From NCBI RefSeq assembly GCF_000018065.1, contig NC_009840.1, forward strand, positions 1,054,001-1,118,000: DNA of 64,000 bases, in the 5' to 3' direction. The stretch comes from Prochlorococcus marinus str. MIT 9215. Lineage in GTDB: Bacteria; Cyanobacteriota; Cyanobacteriia; PCC-6307; Cyanobiaceae. The notes under the pieces are model-generated. The model did not search any database and was not told the origin of the DNA. It saw only the letters and a program-made list of their open reading frames with translations. The position numbers and the translations under genes are program-made. Shown piece after piece: positions 20,013 through 29,139 of the stretch (positions are counted from its first letter, which is position 1; each line of letters begins with the position of its first letter).

Positions 20013-20396
20013 GTCTCAAGAGGCTTATGATACCTAAAATTTAGTTTAACAAATTTATCATATTAACTAAATTTATTAATGAATACCTACCTTTCAAATT
20101 TGGGAAATAAAAGTCTTATAAACTTTTCCTGATTTGGGAGGTTTTTTAATGATCTTTAATAGTTACTTTTGATCAATTAATAAAAGTTACTTTTTTATCG
20201 TTGGAAAGATTACCCAAAAACTACTCTTGATCGTATTTCGACATTAAAATTTATTTTGGTTTATCGAATAGATGAATTCAGCCATATCATATTCTCTTGT
20301 TTTATGAGCAATATATTTTAAAGTTTTGGAACCTTAATTTAATATTTTTACGTATCCTTATAATACTAATAAGTTTTAGATTTTTAGAAAAGATTT

Positions 20397-20534
20397 CTAT
20401 AGAATTTCAGATGATTTCTTTTCTATATTGTCTAGACATGTTGAACATAATAAGTGACCTTTCTTCATCCAAAATGTCTTTGTCGATCTTTCAATATCTT
20501 TGCGACAAATTAAACATTTAAAAATAGGCGCCAT
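20397..20534 (-). CDS. Small zinc-ribbon-like protein
   Basis: 45 residues with two CxxC pairs, KCLICRK (7-10) and LLCSTCLD (30-33), spaced like a treble-clef or zinc-ribbon knuckle, and a Lys/Glu-rich tail. ATG start at 20534. I recognise no named family; DNA, RNA or protein binding cannot be decided. It sits alone in a long gap between hli and the porin genes. Confidence 0.5.
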   Translation of the reverse strand: MAPIFKCLICRKDIERSTKTFWMKKGHLLCSTCLDNIEKKSSEIL

Positions 20535-20708
20535 AACATTTAACAATAATTCAATAAAAATTCTTGTGCAATTTTAATAAAATAAATTTACTAAATTAGC
20601 TAAAAAATTTATAAATAAAAATTTCTTAAATTACAAAAAACAAGTCAAAACGATTCTATATTATTAACTTATTCAAGATGCTATTGCATGAATATATTTA
20701 CCATACTT

Positions 20709-21745
20709 AAAAAAAAACCTGCTTATTAGGGCAGGTCTTTTTTTAGTGTGTATAGGTTTTTTTTCTAAGTTAACTTAGAAGCTAAATGATGTCTTAACGA
20801 TAACGCCAGTCTGATCATCAGCATTATTAACTTCCTTAATGAATACACCAGGAGTAATTGTCATACCATCGTTGATGGGGTATGAGTAAGCAGCCTCATA
20901 CTGATATGTCTCTGTATCTGTATCTGCAAAGTTAGCAGTAGATGACATACCTATGCTGAATGATCCAGGACCTACTTCGTCCCATGAAAGACCAACAAAG
21001 TATCCTTCCTTTGTAGAAGAACCACTAGGATCTTCTGATTCATATCCAACACTGATAGAAGGTAGACCTTCTCCGTCGAAGCTATAGAAAGCATTTAGTC
21101 CCCAGAATGATGATTCTGCAGTTGCACTTGTATCTGTCAAAGCATAGCTAAGTGAAGCACCATAAGAATCTGTGTTGTAAGCAGCCTGAACACCGTATAC
21201 ATCCAATGACTCTTTAGTAAATAAACCTTCAGTGTCACCACCAGCACCTGAAAGACCACCAGCCAATGTAAATCCGTTACCGAAATCAAAAGCAGCAGCA
21301 ATTGTTGCAGAACTAGCATCATCAGCTGTAGAACTTGTACCTTGATCAGCAGTACCTCCGCCTAGACCAGCAGCTGTTCCAGAACCACAGTTACTTAGTA
21401 GATCAGTGAACGCACTGTATGTACATGCTGTTGAGTAAAGAGCACTAACATCTGTAGAGTCACCAACCATTACAGTTGTCTTATCGCCAAGAGGGAAAGT
21501 GTATGTAATTCCATCAAGATTAAGCTTGTCTGACATTCCATTCATATCAAGAATGGTTCCAGAAGCTGATGTAGCATTACCTGTTTCAATTACTAGATCT
21601 AATGAATCTTCACCAGTAAAACTAGTTGAAAGAGTCATTCCATACTGGTAATCAAAAGTTAAAGCTTCTTGAAGATAACCAGCACCGTCAACAGCACCGA
21701 TTACGAAATCAGCTCCAAATGACGCAGAAGTTGTTGTTGAAAAAC
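20709..21745 (-). repeat. Duplicated porin tract, copy 1
   Basis: About 1,037 bp matching 24024-25060 at a constant offset of 3,315 bp. Reading both copies I find only two differences (21246 a versus c, 21572 t versus c). The tract runs from the terminator hairpin through the beta-barrel coding part and stops inside the gene. Confidence 0.9.
20717..20736 (-). terminator. Rho-independent terminator after porin 1
   Basis: Hairpin acctgc/gcaggt with A-run and T-run on either side, 39 bases after the porin stop in the minus-strand transcript. Part of the duplicated tract. Confidence 0.8.
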
Positions 21746-21971
21746 CTCCATCATGAGCATAAGAATCAGAAGAATCAACTAAACCTTCACCGCCGGCTAA
21801 CAATAAATCTTGAGCTGGCTCTTCTTTATTGAAAGAGTTAAATAATTCAAAACTCTCTATATCAGAGTAGTTTGATATGTCGTTAAGATGTACTTCATTA
21901 GCACTTGCAGAAATAGGAGCTAATAGTCCTAATGCTGCGGGCGCTACTAGCAAGCTTTTAAAAAGCTTCAT
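20775..21971 (-). CDS. Outer-membrane porin, copy 1
   Basis: 398 residues: signal peptide MKLFKSLLVAPAALGLLAPI...ASA (1-24), a unique stretch (25-75) and a Gly/Ser/Asp-rich beta-barrel region ending in the aromatic C-terminus VIVKTSFSF typical of outer-membrane barrels. The barrel (from FSTTTSASFGADFVIG on) resembles the porins of marine picocyanobacteria. The SLH domain of classical cyanobacterial porins is absent. One Cys pair (CTYS ... NCGS) may form a loop disulfide. It differs from copy 2 in the N-terminal segment and at one barrel residue (GNATSAS versus GNAASAS). Confidence 0.85.
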   Translation of the reverse strand: MKLFKSLLVAPAALGLLAPISASANEVHLNDISNYSDIESFELFNSFNKEEPAQDLLLAGGEGLVDSSDSYAHDGGFSTTTSASFGADFVIGAVDGAGYLQEALTFDYQYGMTLSTSFTGEDSLDLVIETGNATSASGTILDMNGMSDKLNLDGITYTFPLGDKTTVMVGDSTDVSALYSTACTYSAFTDLLSNCGSGTAAGLGGGTADQGTSSTADDASSATIAAAFDFGNGFTLAGGLSGAGGDTEGLFTKESLDVYGVQAAYNTDSYGASLSYALTDTSATAESSFWGLNAFYSFDGEGLPSISVGYESEDPSGSSTKEGYFVGLSWDEVGPGSFSIGMSSTANFADTDTETYQYEAAYSYPINDGMTITPGVFIKEVNNADDQTGVIVKTSFSF

Positions 21972-22070
21972 AAAAATTCCTCACACAGAAATAAATTATC
22001 AATTTATTATAGCCATTAAGAAATTAACTGCAATATTGGTAGTGACAATAAGGCTTTCGTCCAAAAATTT

Positions 22071-23966
22071 TTATTGTGTAATAAATTTCTTTAAATCTCT
22101 ATTTTTCGAAATAATTTCTAAAGCGGGTTCTAGAAGGTTTGTATATTTTTTCCAGCCTCTCAAGGATTTACTATGTATTGGATTTCTAACTTGTTCACTA
22201 CTTGCAGTAAAAACTGTCCGTTTATTATTTTGTGGTGCGGTATATTCTTCGTTCCATTCCCACCCAAGCCAATCTATGATTTTCTTTATTTCAACTGAAG
22301 GATTTGAAACGACATTATCGTAGTTGTAAATAAATAAATTATTAGTATAGGTTTTAGAATATATCTTCATTAAATCATAGTGATGTAAATACATCTCAGT
22401 AATTTCTTTGATATTGGTTGAAAAAGGTATTTTTGTAAAATTTTCTCTATAAATTGAAAGAATGTTATCTAGAGGATTTCTTAAACATAAAATAATTTTT
22501 GAATTACTAAAATATTTATTAATAACAGGACAGTACATATAATTAAATAAATTTTTATCTGTAAATATTTTTGCTTGTGGTGCCAATTTTTTTATTAACT
22601 TAATATAGTCTTCATACGGATCTCGATCTTTAACTAAAGAATCAACATTTTTCATAATATCTGGTAAAACTTCAATTTCACCTAAATCATAAACTTGTTT
22701 ATTAATACTCAATATAGTTTCAAGCAATGTGCTTCCTGATCTAGGCATGCCAACAATAAATATCAATTCAGGATTTTTATGATTATTCAAATTAAATTCT
22801 TTCTTACAAAAAAAATCTTTTTTTATTTTTATACTTTTTTCAATTAATAAATTTTTATTTGACGAGTAAATTTTGCTCTTAAAATCATTGGCAAGTTTAT
22901 AATTCTTTGAGGCATTAATAAATTTCTTTTGACTATGATAAATGTTTGCTCGAGCAAAGCATATTCGAATAATATCCTCTCGATTTAACCCATCTAAAGG
23001 AACATTTAGTAGGTACTTTAATTCTTTAGGATGATCCGAAAAGTCGTAAAAAGTAGATAAATCGTTATAACATTTAAATAATCTTTCATTCATTGATAGT
23101 GCTGTTAAGAGATATTTCTTGGATTCATTTATTTCACCTAAATTTCTGCAAATCACACCAAGATTTACAAGCATTTCAGGGATATTTGGATCGATACTAA
23201 TACCTTTGAGGGCAATCTTCTTAGCTTTTATCAGGAGTTTATTGTCAAAATATAAATCACTTAAATTCAAATAAGCCTGACCAAATTTCGGAGAAAATTT
23301 AATTATGTCTAACAAAATTTTTTCAGACTCTTTAAAATTCGAATCAAGTCTTTTCACCGTGGAAAGCATTAACAAAATATCTTTTTTATCTTCAATTTTT
23401 TCATTAGAATAAAGCTCCAAAAGTATAAGTTCTGATTCTTTAAAATTATTTTTATCCTTTAACAAATCAGCTTTTAAGAGCTTATAGACATAATTACTGG
23501 GCATAAGTTTTATTGCTTTGTTAATAGTACTTAATGCCTCTTCAATATTATTTAAATCACGATATAAAAGTGAAAGGTTATAGACAGAATTGCTATTCCT
23601 TGGATTTATCTTGCAAGCTGTTAGAAGTAATTCTTGAGCTCTTGAAAAATCTTTTTCTAACCTTAATATTTCAGCCAATAAAATATAGTGATCAACTTTG
23701 GTTGGATATATCGATATAGATCGAATAAGTAATTCTTTAGCTAATTTGAAGTTTGAGCTATTTCTACTTAATAAAGAATAAGAAAAAAATAAATCATAAG
23801 ATATAAATCCTTCATTAACTAATCGAGAATAAATTTTTTTAGCTTGTAAAACATCTCCTGATAATAAAAAATTCTTGGCTAAATCTAGTTTATTTTTTAA
23901 GAAAGAATCTTTATCCCATTTGGCAAAATTCGAATTTCTGCTTTTATTGTCTCCGAATCCCTTCAT
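22071..23966 (-). CDS. TPR-repeat sulfotransferase
   Basis: 631 residues. The N-terminal about 360 residues are tandem TPR-like helix pairs (for example NSNSVYNLSLLYRDLNNIEEALSTINKA). The C-terminal sulfotransferase domain starts with the PAPS-binding P-loop FIVGMPRSGSTLLE (about 403-416). It has a 3'-phosphate-binding-like region ILCLRNPLDNILSIYRENF and a late LEPALEIISKN. It probably sulfates a protein or glycan. The N-terminus MKGFGDNKS matches the MxxGFG start of two other genes in this window. It lies between the two porin copies on the same strand. Confidence 0.85.
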   Translation of the reverse strand: MKGFGDNKSRNSNFAKWDKDSFLKNKLDLAKNFLLSGDVLQAKKIYSRLVNEGFISYDLFFSYSLLSRNSSNFKLAKELLIRSISIYPTKVDHYILLAEILRLEKDFSRAQELLLTACKINPRNSNSVYNLSLLYRDLNNIEEALSTINKAIKLMPSNYVYKLLKADLLKDKNNFKESELILLELYSNEKIEDKKDILLMLSTVKRLDSNFKESEKILLDIIKFSPKFGQAYLNLSDLYFDNKLLIKAKKIALKGISIDPNIPEMLVNLGVICRNLGEINESKKYLLTALSMNERLFKCYNDLSTFYDFSDHPKELKYLLNVPLDGLNREDIIRICFARANIYHSQKKFINASKNYKLANDFKSKIYSSNKNLLIEKSIKIKKDFFCKKEFNLNNHKNPELIFIVGMPRSGSTLLETILSINKQVYDLGEIEVLPDIMKNVDSLVKDRDPYEDYIKLIKKLAPQAKIFTDKNLFNYMYCPVINKYFSNSKIILCLRNPLDNILSIYRENFTKIPFSTNIKEITEMYLHHYDLMKIYSKTYTNNLFIYNYDNVVSNPSVEIKKIIDWLGWEWNEEYTAPQNNKRTVFTASSEQVRNPIHSKSLRGWKKYTNLLEPALEIISKNRDLKKFITQ

Positions 23967-24023
23967 TTTAATTTTATAATCTTTATTTTATCAGAGAAAT
24001 AAATAAGTCTATTTATTTTTTTT

Positions 24024-25060
24024 AAAAAAAAACCTGCTTATTAGGGCAGGTCTTTTTTTAGTGTGTATAGGTTTTTTTTCTAAGTTAACTTAGAAGCTAA
24101 ATGATGTCTTAACGATAACGCCAGTCTGATCATCAGCATTATTAACTTCCTTAATGAATACACCAGGAGTAATTGTCATACCATCGTTGATGGGGTATGA
24201 GTAAGCAGCCTCATACTGATATGTCTCTGTATCTGTATCTGCAAAGTTAGCAGTAGATGACATACCTATGCTGAATGATCCAGGACCTACTTCGTCCCAT
24301 GAAAGACCAACAAAGTATCCTTCCTTTGTAGAAGAACCACTAGGATCTTCTGATTCATATCCAACACTGATAGAAGGTAGACCTTCTCCGTCGAAGCTAT
24401 AGAAAGCATTTAGTCCCCAGAATGATGATTCTGCAGTTGCACTTGTATCTGTCAAAGCATAGCTAAGTGAAGCACCATAAGAATCTGTGTTGTAAGCAGC
24501 CTGAACACCGTATACATCCAATGACTCTTTAGTAAATAAACCTTCAGTGTCACCACCAGCCCCTGAAAGACCACCAGCCAATGTAAATCCGTTACCGAAA
24601 TCAAAAGCAGCAGCAATTGTTGCAGAACTAGCATCATCAGCTGTAGAACTTGTACCTTGATCAGCAGTACCTCCGCCTAGACCAGCAGCTGTTCCAGAAC
24701 CACAGTTACTTAGTAGATCAGTGAACGCACTGTATGTACATGCTGTTGAGTAAAGAGCACTAACATCTGTAGAGTCACCAACCATTACAGTTGTCTTATC
24801 GCCAAGAGGGAAAGTGTATGTAATTCCATCAAGATTAAGCTTGTCTGACATTCCATTCATATCAAGAATGGTTCCAGAAGCTGATGCAGCATTACCTGTT
24901 TCAATTACTAGATCTAATGAATCTTCACCAGTAAAACTAGTTGAAAGAGTCATTCCATACTGGTAATCAAAAGTTAAAGCTTCTTGAAGATAACCAGCAC
25001 CGTCAACAGCACCGATTACGAAATCAGCTCCAAATGACGCAGAAGTTGTTGTTGAAAAAC
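24024..25060 (-). repeat. Duplicated porin tract, copy 2
   Basis: Second copy of the about 1,037-bp tract at 20709-21745. It includes the terminator and the 3' two-thirds or more of the porin gene; identity ends abruptly inside the coding sequence at 25060/25061. Confidence 0.9.
24032..24051 (-). terminator. Rho-independent terminator after porin 2
   Basis: Same acctgc/gcaggt hairpin with flanking A- and T-runs as after copy 1. It lies between the porin and the sulfotransferase start, so it should limit read-through into the latter. Confidence 0.8.
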
Positions 25061-25235
25061 TTCCAGCTTCAAAATTGTTTAGTCTTGCTTCTATACCGTC
25101 TAAACGGCTGTTAGTAACAGCAAGTTCTTCAGCAGGGTTGAAGTCATCAATTGTAACTTCATTTGCAGTAGCAGACATAGGCGCTAGTAAACCTAATGTC
25201 GCTGGTGCTACTAGCAAGCTTTTAAAAAGCTTCAT
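24090..25235 (-). CDS. Outer-membrane porin, copy 2
   Basis: 381 residues from the ATG at 25235; the upstream in-frame extension to 25265 is basic and probably untranslated. Signal peptide MKLFKSLLVAPATLGLLAPM...TA, then a short coiled-coil segment (VTNSRLDGIEARLNNFEAG) typical of picocyanobacterial porins. The barrel is identical to copy 1 apart from one residue. The C-terminus ends in SFSF. The coiled coil suggests this is the ancestral arrangement and copy 1 the rearranged one; that is inference. Confidence 0.87.
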   Translation of the reverse strand: MKLFKSLLVAPATLGLLAPMSATANEVTIDDFNPAEELAVTNSRLDGIEARLNNFEAGSFSTTTSASFGADFVIGAVDGAGYLQEALTFDYQYGMTLSTSFTGEDSLDLVIETGNAASASGTILDMNGMSDKLNLDGITYTFPLGDKTTVMVGDSTDVSALYSTACTYSAFTDLLSNCGSGTAAGLGGGTADQGTSSTADDASSATIAAAFDFGNGFTLAGGLSGAGGDTEGLFTKESLDVYGVQAAYNTDSYGASLSYALTDTSATAESSFWGLNAFYSFDGEGLPSISVGYESEDPSGSSTKEGYFVGLSWDEVGPGSFSIGMSSTANFADTDTETYQYEAAYSYPINDGMTITPGVFIKEVNNADDQTGVIVKTSFSF

Positions 25236-25409
25236 AAATTTCCTCACACGAAATTTAAAGGACACTTTAAGATAATGTACTTCGATATACTAAATCAAGT
25301 ATCAACGACTACATTATTAAATATTTGTGCCACTTTCTCAACCATGCATTCTATTTTTTTATAAGGGGAAATCGAACGTTCTTTTGAATAATAAAAAATT
25401 AGGGGAGAA

Positions 25410-25574
25410 CTATACTTTCTTAGATATTTTGAAAGAAACTTTTTTTGTTTTATATTTTTTCTTTTTGATACCTTCAAAAGAATCAACGTACCATCCAGAG
25501 GCTAATCTTGTATCAATTTCCTCATAACTCTCTGTTCGATTTAACCTATTTAAGGATTTCTTTTTATAGTCCAT
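25410..25574 (-). CDS. Small basic protein, hypothetical
   Basis: 54 residues from the ATG at 25574 (an in-frame ATG at 25604 is also possible). Charged ends surround EEIDTRLASGWYVDSFEG, which looks like a folded, conserved-type core, while the C-terminus is Lys-rich. Overlapping frames on both strands are less protein-like. No family recognised. Confidence 0.4.
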   Translation of the reverse strand: MDYKKKSLNRLNRTESYEEIDTRLASGWYVDSFEGIKKKKYKTKKVSFKISKKV

Positions 25575-25786
25575 ACTTTTTTTTTGGTATTTGAAATATA
25601 GCATTTAAAAATTTTTTGAGCAGAAAGTAAAATAATTTTGAGATTAGTTTCGATAATTTTATAGGCTAACGGAGTCTACTTATTTGAAATCTTTAGAAAA
25701 AAGAAAAAAAAACTTTTTCTCCCTCAACCCAAATAATTATTAGTTATATTTTCTGTAATTAAATAACCTGAGGAGCACAAGGTCAA

Positions 25787-25891
25787 ATGACTCGCATAAC
25801 TTTTTTAGTTAATTCTTTGCCAAGAGATCTATTAGAATTTGTATTTTTCCTAGCTGTTGGTTTTACGGCCGGATCTGTTGGAATAATTTAA
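25787..25891 (+). CDS. Single-span small membrane protein, hypothetical
   Basis: 34 residues: TRITFLVNSLPRDLLEF then a hydrophobic helix VFFLAVGFTAGSVGII. GAGGAG-like ribosome binding bases (aggagcacaagg) lie before the ATG. Size and layout recall low-molecular-mass photosystem subunits, but I cannot assign it. Confidence 0.5.
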   Translation: MTRITFLVNSLPRDLLEFVFFLAVGFTAGSVGII

Positions 25892-26012
25892 TGATTTAGT
25901 TAATTTCACACCAGATATCTTTTAATTCAACCTCTTTAATTAGTGAATTACTCTATAAACCAGGAATGGAATCTTTTCGAGGTGTGGAATTTCAAAATTT
26001 CCCCTTCTTATC

Positions 26013-26405
26013 TTAAAGAGATATCATTGATTCAATAGGAAAATTTAATTTTGCTCTACCTCTTAAATTGTTCAATTCAATAACAACCAATATTCCTTCT
26101 ATTTTTTTATTTTTACTGCTAATAATCTTTGAAACACAATCTATTGTTCCCCCCGTAGCCAATAAATCATCGACAATGGCATAAGAGTGGAATTTATTTA
26201 ATGCCTTCTTTTGAATAAATAATGAATTTTCTCCATACTCTAATTTATAGCGTTCTTCAATAAGTTCTCCTGGGAGTTTGCCAGGTTTCCTTGCTACAAT
26301 CATAGGCTTTGAGGTTTGCAAGGAGATTGCAGAACCAAAAATAAAGCCTCTTGCATCAATGGAAACTATAGCTTCTGCATTTTTTATAATCTGGCTGGAA
26401 GACAT
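26013..26405 (-). CDS. apt: Adenine phosphoribosyltransferase, N-terminus interrupted
   Basis: Salvages adenine to AMP with PRPP. The readable 130 residues contain VSIDARGFIFGSAI, ARKPGKLPGELIEERYKLEYG and the PRPP loop YAIVDDLLATGGTI. Conserved APT sequence continues in frame upstream of this ATG (DYPKEGIEFKDV...), back to a TAA at 26510-26508, beyond which GTG (26528) begins a plausible original start (VKKILN). There is therefore a nonsense codon at about codon 7 and no usual start codon before 26405. Either a pseudogene or translated from a non-canonical start. Confidence 0.8.
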   Translation of the reverse strand: MSSSQIIKNAEAIVSIDARGFIFGSAISLQTSKPMIVARKPGKLPGELIEERYKLEYGENSLFIQKKALNKFHSYAIVDDLLATGGTIDCVSKIISSKNKKIEGILVVIELNNLRGRAKLNFPIESMISL

Positions 26406-26789
26406 CTTTAAAATAAGTTCCTTGAATATTCTTGGTTCCTGAATAATTCCTAGAACATCTTTGAACTCAATTCCTTCTTTTGGATAATCTTTGTACGTAT
26501 CAATAAATTAATTAAGAATCTTCTTCACTTTTTTCTAATATTAGTTTTAATGATCTATATCCTATTTTCTTAATTCTAGCAATATGGTTTTTTCCTAAAT
26601 TTGTGTGTAAAGATTTAAATTACACCGCATTAACTTAGCAAAATAAATAATTTATCTTTTTAGAATATATAATAACTCTAAAAGTAAGGATAATTTAAAT
26701 ACACTCTATTTATTAATAGAATAAAAGTTTAAAAAAATTAGTAAGAGAAAATATATATGACAAAAAAATTCTTTTACAAAAAAATTTTC

Positions 26790-26877
26790 AATTTACTCTT
26801 TTATAGATGACTTTTATGGACTAAGATCTTATTAGCGGAGCGTTGCGCAGCTTGGTAGCGCGGGTGTTTTGGGAGCA
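26790..26877 (+). repeat. Duplicated 5' flank and 5' half of tRNA-Pro (relic)
   Basis: The stretch around tcttttatagatgac and the following 5' half of a tRNA-Pro (26836-26877) repeat the sequence just before and inside the intact tRNA-Pro at 31503-31592. Homology ends in the anticodon arm at gggagca, where integrases of this class cross over. Marks the left boundary of the island. The rest of 26406-27029 has no convincing gene. Confidence 0.8.
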
Positions 26878-26937
26878 TCCACCCCCATAACATAAAGCAT
26901 TGCAGTAACTGGAATAAGCGTTTTTATAATTCACCCT

Positions 26938-26957
26938 TGTACGCAAATGTACGCAAA
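26938..26957 (+). repeat. Arm-type direct repeats, left end of module 0
   Basis: Two tandem copies of tgtacgcaaa, 60 bases after the tRNA-Pro relic. Same NNCAAA ending as the repeats at other module ends. Confidence 0.7.
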
Positions 26958-27029
26958 ATTATCAAAAAAAATCAATGAATTTTATGTTTCATAACGCAAA
27001 GGTAGAGCCAAAATATTAGGTCAAGAGTT

Positions 27030-27409
27030 TGAATAATCAGTAAGTAATTTAACTGCCTCTATTATCCTCAAAGTTCCTAAAGCATAGCTATTAGCTTTAA
27101 ATTCTGGAGACTCAAAGCTAACTGCAACATGACTTTATGCTCCTAAATTATTTATTTCATCAGGTTTGAATTTTTTATTATTTTTATGATGTTTGTATTA
27201 TCTGTTAGGTCTCCATAATGAAGTAAAAGTCTTGGACTATCTGAATGAGGATCTTGATAAATATGATCAATCCTTAAAGTATTAAAACTACTTGATCTTT
27301 TTTTGATTCCATGAACTATGTAGTTCTTTTCTAATAAAAACTCTTCAAGATAACTACGATCCTGTCAAGTAATTCAAGTAATTCCAGAAATTAAAGCTAC
27401 TTTATTTTC
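27030..27409 (-). pseudogene. gmd: GDP-mannose 4,6-dehydratase fragment
   Basis: Reverse-strand translation gives pieces of the Gmd N-terminus: [71 protein letters not shown] and [14 protein letters not shown]. It is broken by two stops from a 9-base tandem duplication in the GxxGxxG region, a frameshift near the middle, and a CAA-to-TAA-type stop. About 125 of some 350 residues remain. It indicates a former fucose/GDP-sugar pathway gene here. Confidence 0.85.
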
Positions 27410-27547
27410 TTTTTATTCCTTTTCTTAATTTGTATATTTTTATCCCTTATTAAAATTTTAATAAAAGAAGAATTAATTTCCTTTAGATTAACTTTCAATG
27501 CATAATAACTCTTAAGCCTTTACTAGCAAAATTAGAATATTGAGATA

Positions 27548-29101
27548 ATGATTAATATAATCTTTAAATTCAAACCTCTTTTAAAACTATTAATTTTTAT
27601 CCCTATCATTTTTTATTCTGGAAAGAGAAGTTTAATTGCATTTGATGAGGGATTTTATGTACTTCAAGCCAGATGGATATTAGATAAGGGAAATTGGACA
27701 ATTCCTTTGTGGTTTGACCAATATGTTTTGGACAGAACTATAGGATTACAATTTTTAATTGCAAAATCTCAACAAATCTTTGGTAGAAACATATTTTGGG
27801 CATATTTACCAACAACAATTGCTGCAATAATAATGTTGTTTATAACTTTTAAATTACATGAAGAATTAATTGATAAAAAATTTGCATTTGTATCACCTCT
27901 TATACTCTCAACTACTTATTTATGGTTTGATTATTCTCACTTAGCTACTCAAGATATAATTTTTTCAAGTTTGGTTACTACTGGGTTATTTTCACTAACA
28001 AAAATAAAAAGTAGAAATAATAGTATTTACATTTTCCTTTTTGGTCTTTGGATTGGTTTGGCTTTTATGATGAAGACTTTTCTGGTAGCTGTTCCTCTTT
28101 TATCACTATTGCCATATTTATTTATAAAAAAGAACTTATTTTTAACAAAATGTTTCTGGTTGGGATTACTAATTGGCTTTATTCCTTTTTTGATTTGGAC
28201 GATATCTATAAACCAATATTTAGATCAAAATATTATTTTTTATTTATTTGAAAAATTTAATCTTCTTTCAAATAAAAATACTTTTACCAACCCTTTCTAT
28301 TATTATTTTTGGAATATCCCAATAACATTCTTACCTTGGAGTATTTTCTCAATTATTGGAATTATATTTAATAAACCAGAAAATAAAGATCAACAATTTA
28401 TTTTAATTTTTTTTCCTTTAACTTTTATAATTTTAATCAGCCTTTTTTCTACAAAAACACCATACTACCCCTTACAAATATCTTCGATATTAACTCTAAA
28501 TAGTTTTTTAGGAATAAAATACTTATTTAAATCTAAAATTTATAAGTCAATTTTTATTTTTTTAACTTCAAAAATAATTCCAATATTTTTAATTACTGTA
28601 GCTTTGTTATACTTTTTTTTCTTTCAAAACATTACTAGTCTTAACTTTAAAGAAAATACATATCTTTTTATAGGATTAATTTTGTTTGGATTAAGTTGGT
28701 CATTACTAAATAATAAAACTAATTTCAAGAATGTTTTAGTAATTCTGATAATTGGTCCCTATTTGCTCACTTCATTGCTTTTGGGATCAGGATTATTCAC
28801 TGACAGATCTAAAGAATTAAGAAAAACTATGGAATACGTTGCATCTCTTGATCTTGTCAAAAATCAAACTATCAAAGTAGATAAAAGTGGGATTAATAAT
28901 AATGAGTCACAATCAAAAATCATACGAATTGCTCTACAAACTCCTATTCTCGGAGATGGGTTAAATAGTATTAACGATTTAAATACTGGAGAATTATCTT
29001 GGTTTAACGAATCTTCAGATAAGAGTTTCAACAAAAAGTCATACGAAGTTTTATTTAAAAACGATACTTTAAAACCATGGATATTAATCTTAAAAAGATG
29101 A
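27548..29101 (+). CDS. ArnT/PMT-family membrane glycosyltransferase (GT83-like)
   Basis: 517 residues with about ten hydrophobic helices. The first periplasmic loop carries the catalytic-type acidic motif SLIAFDEGFYVLQARWIL (about residues 27-45) used by enzymes that move sugars from polyprenyl phosphates. Likely transfers a lipid-linked sugar to a surface glycan or lipid A. Followed by a polyprenyl-P-sugar synthase-like GT2 (38 bases) and GtrA, forming a three-part Gtr-type system. Very AT-rich (many AAA/TTT codons), suggesting acquired DNA. Confidence 0.8.
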   Translation: MINIIFKFKPLLKLLIFIPIIFYSGKRSLIAFDEGFYVLQARWILDKGNWTIPLWFDQYVLDRTIGLQFLIAKSQQIFGRNIFWAYLPTTIAAIIMLFITFKLHEELIDKKFAFVSPLILSTTYLWFDYSHLATQDIIFSSLVTTGLFSLTKIKSRNNSIYIFLFGLWIGLAFMMKTFLVAVPLLSLLPYLFIKKNLFLTKCFWLGLLIGFIPFLIWTISINQYLDQNIIFYLFEKFNLLSNKNTFTNPFYYYFWNIPITFLPWSIFSIIGIIFNKPENKDQQFILIFFPLTFIILISLFSTKTPYYPLQISSILTLNSFLGIKYLFKSKIYKSIFIFLTSKIIPIFLITVALLYFFFFQNITSLNFKENTYLFIGLILFGLSWSLLNNKTNFKNVLVILIIGPYLLTSLLLGSGLFTDRSKELRKTMEYVASLDLVKNQTIKVDKSGINNNESQSKIIRIALQTPILGDGLNSINDLNTGELSWFNESSDKSFNKKSYEVLFKNDTLKPWILILKR

Positions 29102-29139
29102 TTTAGCTATAATGATTTTTATTAAAATAAAGAAGATTC

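Noticed and set aside
20297-20521. 74-residue hydrophobic plus-strand ORF
   Set aside because: It is the antisense of the CxxC zinc-ribbon-like ORF, which is more convincing.
21626-21832. Plus-strand ORFs inside the porin genes and psbA
   Set aside because: Antisense shadows of strongly coding genes.
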